A stretch of 9,954 nucleotides of DNA from Syntrophaceae bacterium UBA1411 (lineage in GTDB: Bacteria; Desulfobacterota; Syntrophia; Syntrophales; Smithellaceae): positions 1 to 9,954 of the forward strand of contig DBPV01000140.1 in assembly GCA_002304995.1 (NCBI GenBank), in the 5' to 3' direction. This document shows, piece by piece, positions 6,413 through 9,954 of the stretch; within the stretch, counting starts at the first letter, position 1, and every line of letters begins with the position of its first letter. The notes under the pieces are model-generated. The model saw only the letters and a list, made by a program, of their open reading frames with translations, made no database searches and had not been told where the DNA came from. A program made the translations under genes and the position numbers.

Positions 6413-7788
6413 GCCTCTCCGGGACAGTCCCGCAGTTTCCGGTAGCGGCGCTGAAAATGGCCGTTGGGCGTCAATCCGCAGGCATCGGAAGAAAACTCCT
6501 CTCGGATTCTCCGGACGAAATACATTTTCTGCTCTCCTTTGTACTTGGCCGTCACCTGTCCGCGCGCTTCCGTCTCGAACAATTCCCGAATCAGGACATA
6601 CGTCGATTCCGAAACATTGATCCGGCCCTTTTCTCCGGACGATTCCATCCGGCTGGCCAGATTCACGGAATCCCCCCAGACATCGTAAACGAATTTTTTT
6701 TCGCCCACTACGCCCGCCATCAGCGGCCCGGTGTGCACGCCGATGCGGATTTCAAACACCGGACGCCCCGTTCCTTCCTTTTCCCGGTTGGCCTGATCGA
6801 CGAGCTGGCGGATTTCCAGGGCGCCGAGGACCGCGTCGACAGCATGCGTGCCGTTGGCCACCGGAACGCCGCCGGCAAACATGTAGGCATCGCCGATGGT
6901 CTTGAGCTTTTCCAGTCCGAACCGGTCCATGATCCTGTCGAAGCGGCAGAAAAGGTCGTCGAGTTCCCGCACCAGTTCCTCGGGTGAAAGCTTTTCGGAA
7001 ATTTCCGTAAAGCGCACAAAATCCGTAAAGACGATGGTGGCGGAGGAATAGAACACGGGCCGGACCGCTCCGCGTTCCTTCAGCTCCCGGGCGACGGGCC
7101 CAGGCAGAATGTTGAGCAGGAGCGCATCGATTTTTTCCTTGTCGGATTTCATCTCGCGGCCCTGCCGTTCGATTTCTTTTGATTTGAGCCAGCTGGTGCG
7201 GCGGGATTTGTCCAGCAGACAGATGAAGAGAACGGCTACCGCAGCGACGCTCAATACGTCGTGCAGGCTGTAACTGGCGCTTGCGGAGGAAAAGGAAATG
7301 CCCTGAAAATAACCGGCGAGAAAAAACACGGCCAGCGACCCGGCCAGAACTGAAAGAGCGGCCCGGCGGCTCACCGGTACGGCCGCAAGCAGGGTCAGAA
7401 TGAAAAGATTGCCTCCCACATAAACGGGATCGGCCTTGGCCAAAGCGGTGATCAGCCCGCAGGAAACGGCAAGGTACCCTCCGAGAAGACTGAGCAGCAG
7501 GTGATGATGCCTGGCGAACCGCCCGGAAATGTGCAAGACGAACACGACCAGGCTGACGACGGAAAGTCCGACGCGGAACAGCACAATCAACGGCTCTTCG
7601 GGGTGCAGGCGGCGATCGAGCGGAATGTAGGGCAACCAGGCCACCATCGTGACCAGGGACGCGAAAATCAGAATCCGCCCGCACTGGTCATTGAGCTCAT
7701 CGCGGAACGTCGGCAAAGGACCGGCCCGCTCTTTCTCTTTAAAGACAAGGGCGCTGGACCACTTGGCGAGAAGACGAATACCGGCCAT
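6409..7788 (-). CDS. Membrane-bound class III adenylate cyclase
   Basis: Makes cAMP from ATP. The 459-residue product has a cytoplasmic N-terminus, about six hydrophobic segments (roughly 38-56, 67-87, 96-116, 124-139, 142-161, 177-193), a charged helical linker (about 195-222, likely a coiled coil joining the dimer) and a class III cyclase domain (about 247-428). The catalytic set is complete: metal-binding D256 (FTDFVRF) and D300 (GDAYM), adenine-selecting K296 and D369, and transition-state N376 and R380 (VNLASR). Lys/Asp at the base-selecting positions point to ATP rather than GTP. The ATG at 7788 has AGGAG 7 nt upstream. No HAMP or PAS domain is seen, so the membrane part is presumably the sensor. 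Its 3' end meets the sigma-54 regulator gene convergently. A C-terminal tail of about 30 residues has no recognised motif. Confidence 0.92.
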   Translation of the reverse strand: MAGIRLLAKWSSALVFKEKERAGPLPTFRDELNDQCGRILIFASLVTMVAWLPYIPLDRRLHPEEPLIVLFRVGLSVVSLVVFVLHISGRFARHHHLLLSLLGGYLAVSCGLITALAKADPVYVGGNLFILTLLAAVPVSRRAALSVLAGSLAVFFLAGYFQGISFSSASASYSLHDVLSVAAVAVLFICLLDKSRRTSWLKSKEIERQGREMKSDKEKIDALLLNILPGPVARELKERGAVRPVFYSSATIVFTDFVRFTEISEKLSPEELVRELDDLFCRFDRIMDRFGLEKLKTIGDAYMFAGGVPVANGTHAVDAVLGALEIRQLVDQANREKEGTGRPVFEIRIGVHTGPLMAGVVGEKKFVYDVWGDSVNLASRMESSGEKGRINVSESTYVLIRELFETEARGQVTAKYKGEQKMYFVRRIREEFSSDACGLTPNGHFQRRYRKLRDCPGEA

Positions 7789-7943
7789 CTCTTTTCTCCT
7801 TTCTCTGCGCCGTGGGGATCCCCCCGGCTTAAAAAAGTCAGAATTGGCGTCGCTTCGGTCGATCTTTTACCAGGCGTCGGCCGGCGTCCGCCGAGAGGCC
7901 TGCGGGCCCGCGGAATTCGCGCCGGTCACATCATATTCTTTTT
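7789..7943. other. Intergenic gap between the cyclase-family hydrolase and adenylate cyclase genes
   Basis: 155 bp, with the AGGAG ribosome site of the adenylate cyclase gene at 7796-7800. It contains two perfect palindromes, ggggatcccc (7814-7823) and gcgggcccgc (7902-7911), neither followed by a T-run in a convincing terminator arrangement. I see no clear promoter, so the adenylate cyclase could be transcribed from its own promoter or as read-through. Confidence 0.4.
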
Positions 7944-8582
7944 TCAATCCAGCGGTGGATGCACTTTTCCCGCCGCGGTTTTCCGGGCGCGGACCACAAC
8001 GCGGCACGGCGACCCGCTGGCGCAGGCCAGCCTGAGCGGAAAAACGAATATTTCTCCTTCCGCGGGCACGTCCTGCGCCCGGCGCCGATCCAGATCCTCG
8101 GCCAAAAACTTTCCCGCTCCGGCAACCAGACGGTTAAACGCAAAGGGTTCCGGGTCGTCAACGGACACATCGCCCGCCGCCACCCAGAGCGCCGGGGGCA
8201 AAGCCAGGAGACGGCCCATCTCTTCGGGCGTCAGAAGCGCCCGGCCCTTTTCCGGCGCTCTTAAAAATAAAATGTCCTCTCCGCTGTATGCGCACGGCGG
8301 CCCGGCGCCGGAAGGCACATCGAGAAGCAGATACCGCCCCATGAAATGCTCCGGACCAAGCGCGTCCAGACAGACGCCGTCCTTGAGGAAATGCGCCGGA
8401 GCGTCGATGTGCGTCCCGCTTTGCGTGCCGAGCGACAGGCGGTCCACACGGAATCCTTCCCGTCCGACGGTGCTCCAGGCGGCCCATTCCAAAGGCGGGT
8501 CCGAATAACACCCGTGCGAATAGGGCGAAAAGCTTTCGTCCAGTGATTTTGTCAAATCAATGAAAACGAACGTGTCAGCCAT
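7944..8582 (-). CDS. Cyclase-family metal-dependent hydrolase (kynurenine formamidase-like)
   Basis: A 212-residue member of the family that includes kynurenine formamidase KynB and polyketide-type cyclases, which usually hydrolyse amides or esters with bound Zn or Mn. The start IDLTKSLDESFSPYSHG (8-24) and the signature QSGTHIDAPAHF (54-65) are clear. Compared with the usual HxGTHxDxPxH, the first histidine is Q54, while H58, D60 and H64 are kept. Near the C-terminus the usual histidine twelve residues before a glutamate appears as N150, with E162 kept. I chose the ATG at 8582 because the 38 codons upstream are unlike the family and cross into the EF-G gene; the ribosome site (GGAA, 12 nt away) is poor. 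No signal peptide is seen. Substrate unknown; the neighbours give no hint of tryptophan catabolism. Confidence 0.85.
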   Translation of the reverse strand: MADTFVFIDLTKSLDESFSPYSHGCYSDPPLEWAAWSTVGREGFRVDRLSLGTQSGTHIDAPAHFLKDGVCLDALGPEHFMGRYLLLDVPSGAGPPCAYSGEDILFLRAPEKGRALLTPEEMGRLLALPPALWVAAGDVSVDDPEPFAFNRLVAGAGKFLAEDLDRRRAQDVPAEGEIFVFPLRLACASGSPCRVVVRARKTAAGKVHPPLD

Positions 8583-8626
8583 ATGAACTTGTTTCCGTGA
8601 AAAAAGGAAGTTGCCGTATATTGCGA

Positions 8627-8644
8627 GCGCCGGCACGCCGGCGC
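8627..8644. repeat. Perfect G+C-rich inverted repeat after the EF-G gene
   Basis: GCGCCGGC and GCCGGCGC flank an AC dinucleotide, giving a very stable hairpin (in practice about 7 bp with a 4-nt loop) 30 bp beyond the EF-G stop codon. On the minus strand it is not followed directly by a T-run (a run of six T comes about 20 nt later), so it is at best an imperfect terminator. It may separate the EF-G message from the gene that follows, or stabilise its 3' end. Confidence 0.45.
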
Positions 8645-8673
8645 CTTTCTGCCTTTGCGGCTGCGGAACGCCG

Positions 8674-9954
8674 CTACGTCTTGTCGTATTCGGCAAAAAT
8701 CATCGTAAAGACCGCGCGGCCCTGTGTGGCCGACCGCAGGTCCGTGGAATAGCCGAACATGGCTTTGAGCGGCACTTTGGCGCGGATCTCGGAAACCGGG
8801 CCGTTGGGATTGACCGACTGAATTTCGCCGCGGCGCGAATTGATATCGCCGATGACGTCTCCCATGAATTCACTGGGCGTAATGACATCCACCATCATGA
8901 TCGGCTCCAGCAAAACGGGGTCTGCCGACCGGCAGCCGTCGCGAAACGCGGTGGAGGCGGCAATCTTGTAGCCCTGGGCGGAAGATTCTCCTTCCCGATA
9001 CACCGCGCCCGTCACTTTCACGCCGACATCGATGACGGGATAGCTGCCCATCACGCCGCTCATCATCGCCTCCCGCAGGCCTTCTTCTATCGCCTCCCTG
9101 CACTCGGCGGGGAGCGCCTCGTCCGGAAGCGTAAAAGAAATTTCATTGCCCGTCCCGCGTTTCAGGGGCGCAAGCTCCAGGCGGACCTGGCCGAAGTGCT
9201 TCTTTTCGCCCAGCTCTTTTTCAAAGACGCCTTCAAGTTCCGTGCGCTTCTGAATCGTTTCCCGATAGACGACGCGCGGCCTGCCGACGTTGACCGACGC
9301 GTTGAACTCCCGCTTGAGACGGTCCACGATGATTTCGAGATGCAGTTCGCCCATGCCGGAAATGACGGTCTGCGCGGTTTCGTCTTCATACTTGACTTTC
9401 AGCGTGGGATCCTCGTCGGACAGTTTGACGAGCGCGGCGGCCAGTTTCTCCTGATCGGCGGGCGTTTTGGCTTCAATGGCTTCGCTGATCACCGGTTCGT
9501 AAAATTCGATTTGTTCGAGCACGATGGGATGGGCCTCGTCGCAAAGCGTATCGCCGGTGGTCGTTTCCTTGAGGCCCAGCGCCGCGACCAGTTCTCCTGC
9601 AGACGCCTTCTCGATTCTTTCCCGTTTATTGGAATGCATGCGCAAAAGCCGGGCGATCTTTTCCTTCTTCTTCTTAACGGCGTTGTAGACCTCGCCGTTG
9701 GCGGTAATCTGCCCGGAGTAAATGCGCAGATACGTCAGTTTGCGCCCTTCGTCGAGCTGAATCTTAAAGGCCAGGGCCGCCAGCGGCTCCTTGTCGGAGC
9801 TTTGGCGGATCTCTTCGGCCTTCGTTTTCGGATTGTGCCCCTTGACCGGCGGAATGTCTTCCGGCGACGGCAGATAACTGACGACGCCGTCCAGCACCGG
9901 CTGAATGCCCTTGTTGCGCAACGCCGTTCCGCACAGCACCGGCACGATCTTCAA
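8674..9954 (-). CDS. fusA: Elongation factor G, C-terminal part (cut by window edge), divergent type
   Basis: EF-G is the GTPase that drives ribosome translocation and, with RRF, recycling. 426 codons remain, from the end of the GTPase domain (PVLCGTALRNKGIQPVLDGV, 5-24) through domain II (about 57-140), III (about 150-225, ISGMGELHLEI), IV (about 226-345) and V (about 346-426, EPIMMVDVITPSEFMGDVIGDINSRRG at about 350-376). The first codon in the window is internal (TTG), not a start. The stop is TAG at 8676-8674. It differs from standard EF-G: domain II lacks the PFVG segment, domain IV has KKHFGQV where GRGQYG is usual, and the tip reads YREGESSAQGYKIAAS rather than YHxVDSSExAFKIAAS. These traits suggest one of the paralogous EF-G types found in Deltaproteobacteria, spirochaetes and planctomycetes, so the symbol is tentative. 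Confidence 0.9.
   Translation of the reverse strand: MKIVPVLCGTALRNKGIQPVLDGVVSYLPSPEDIPPVKGHNPKTKAEEIRQSSDKEPLAALAFKIQLDEGRKLTYLRIYSGQITANGEVYNAVKKKKEKIARLLRMHSNKRERIEKASAGELVAALGLKETTTGDTLCDEAHPIVLEQIEFYEPVISEAIEAKTPADQEKLAAALVKLSDEDPTLKVKYEDETAQTVISGMGELHLEIIVDRLKREFNASVNVGRPRVVYRETIQKRTELEGVFEKELGEKKHFGQVRLELAPLKRGTGNEISFTLPDEALPAECREAIEEGLREAMMSGVMGSYPVIDVGVKVTGAVYREGESSAQGYKIAASTAFRDGCRSADPVLLEPIMMVDVITPSEFMGDVIGDINSRRGEIQSVNPNGPVSEIRAKVPLKAMFGYSTDLRSATQGRAVFTMIFAEYDKT

Noticed and set aside
7814..7911. Palindromes ggggatcccc and gcgggcccgc as a terminator
   Set aside because: They have no loop, and no T-run follows in the right place on the minus strand. Such short self-complementary runs are common at this base composition.
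7501..8508. 335-codon open frame on the plus strand
   Set aside because: It is antisense to parts of the adenylate cyclase and cyclase-family genes and is low-complexity (Ser/Arg/Pro-rich), with no domain.
1..9954. Mobile element, CRISPR array, tRNA, rRNA, toxin-antitoxin or defence genes
   Set aside because: No transposase or integrase motifs, spaced repeats, tRNA-like folds or defence domains were recognised; every long coding region has an ordinary assignment.

Overview
The window (about 57% G+C by eye) reads as chromosomal DNA of a motile Gram-negative bacterium, most likely from the former Deltaproteobacteria (Desulfobacterota, Syntrophus- or Geobacter-like). The basis is the gene content: a che operon holding CheD, CheX and an HDOD protein together, a FlrC-type sigma-54 regulator next to it, and a divergent EF-G. 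This placement is inference; no rRNA or other taxonomic marker is present.

Region 1 (1-4658, minus strand) is a compact chemotaxis operon read right to left: cheR, cheD, an HDOD-domain gene, cheY, cheX, cheB, and the 5' end of cheA, which runs off the left edge. cheR/cheD and cheD/HDOD overlap by ATGA, cheY overlaps cheX by 50 bp, and cheB and cheA are 3 bp apart. The set covers receptor methylation (CheR), demethylation (CheB), receptor deamidation (CheD), the response regulator (CheY), its phosphatase (CheX) and the kinase (CheA). CheW and methyl-accepting receptors are not in the window.

Region 2 (4659-5020) is a divergent control region. It carries a good match to a flagellar sigma-28 promoter firing into cheR, a leader of about 150 nt, and a weaker sigma-70-like promoter firing the other way.

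Region 3 (5021-6412, plus strand) encodes an NtrC-family sigma-54 activator with receiver, AAA+ and Fis-type helix-turn-helix domains, of the kind that controls flagellar genes. It converges on a minus-strand class III adenylate cyclase with about six membrane segments (6409-7788); the two genes share a TTAA in which both stop codons lie.

Region 4 (7944-9954, minus strand) holds a small metal-dependent hydrolase of the cyclase/kynurenine-formamidase family with altered metal ligands, and the C-terminal 426 codons of a divergent elongation factor G. These look like housekeeping or accessory genes unrelated to chemotaxis.

No mobile element, CRISPR array, tRNA or rRNA was seen. I did not find a clearly new biological system. 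The most useful leads are the cheY/cheX overlap with its acidic CheY tail, the sigma-28 promoter, the ligand swaps in the cyclase-family protein, and the EF-G lacking the usual domain IV tip histidine.
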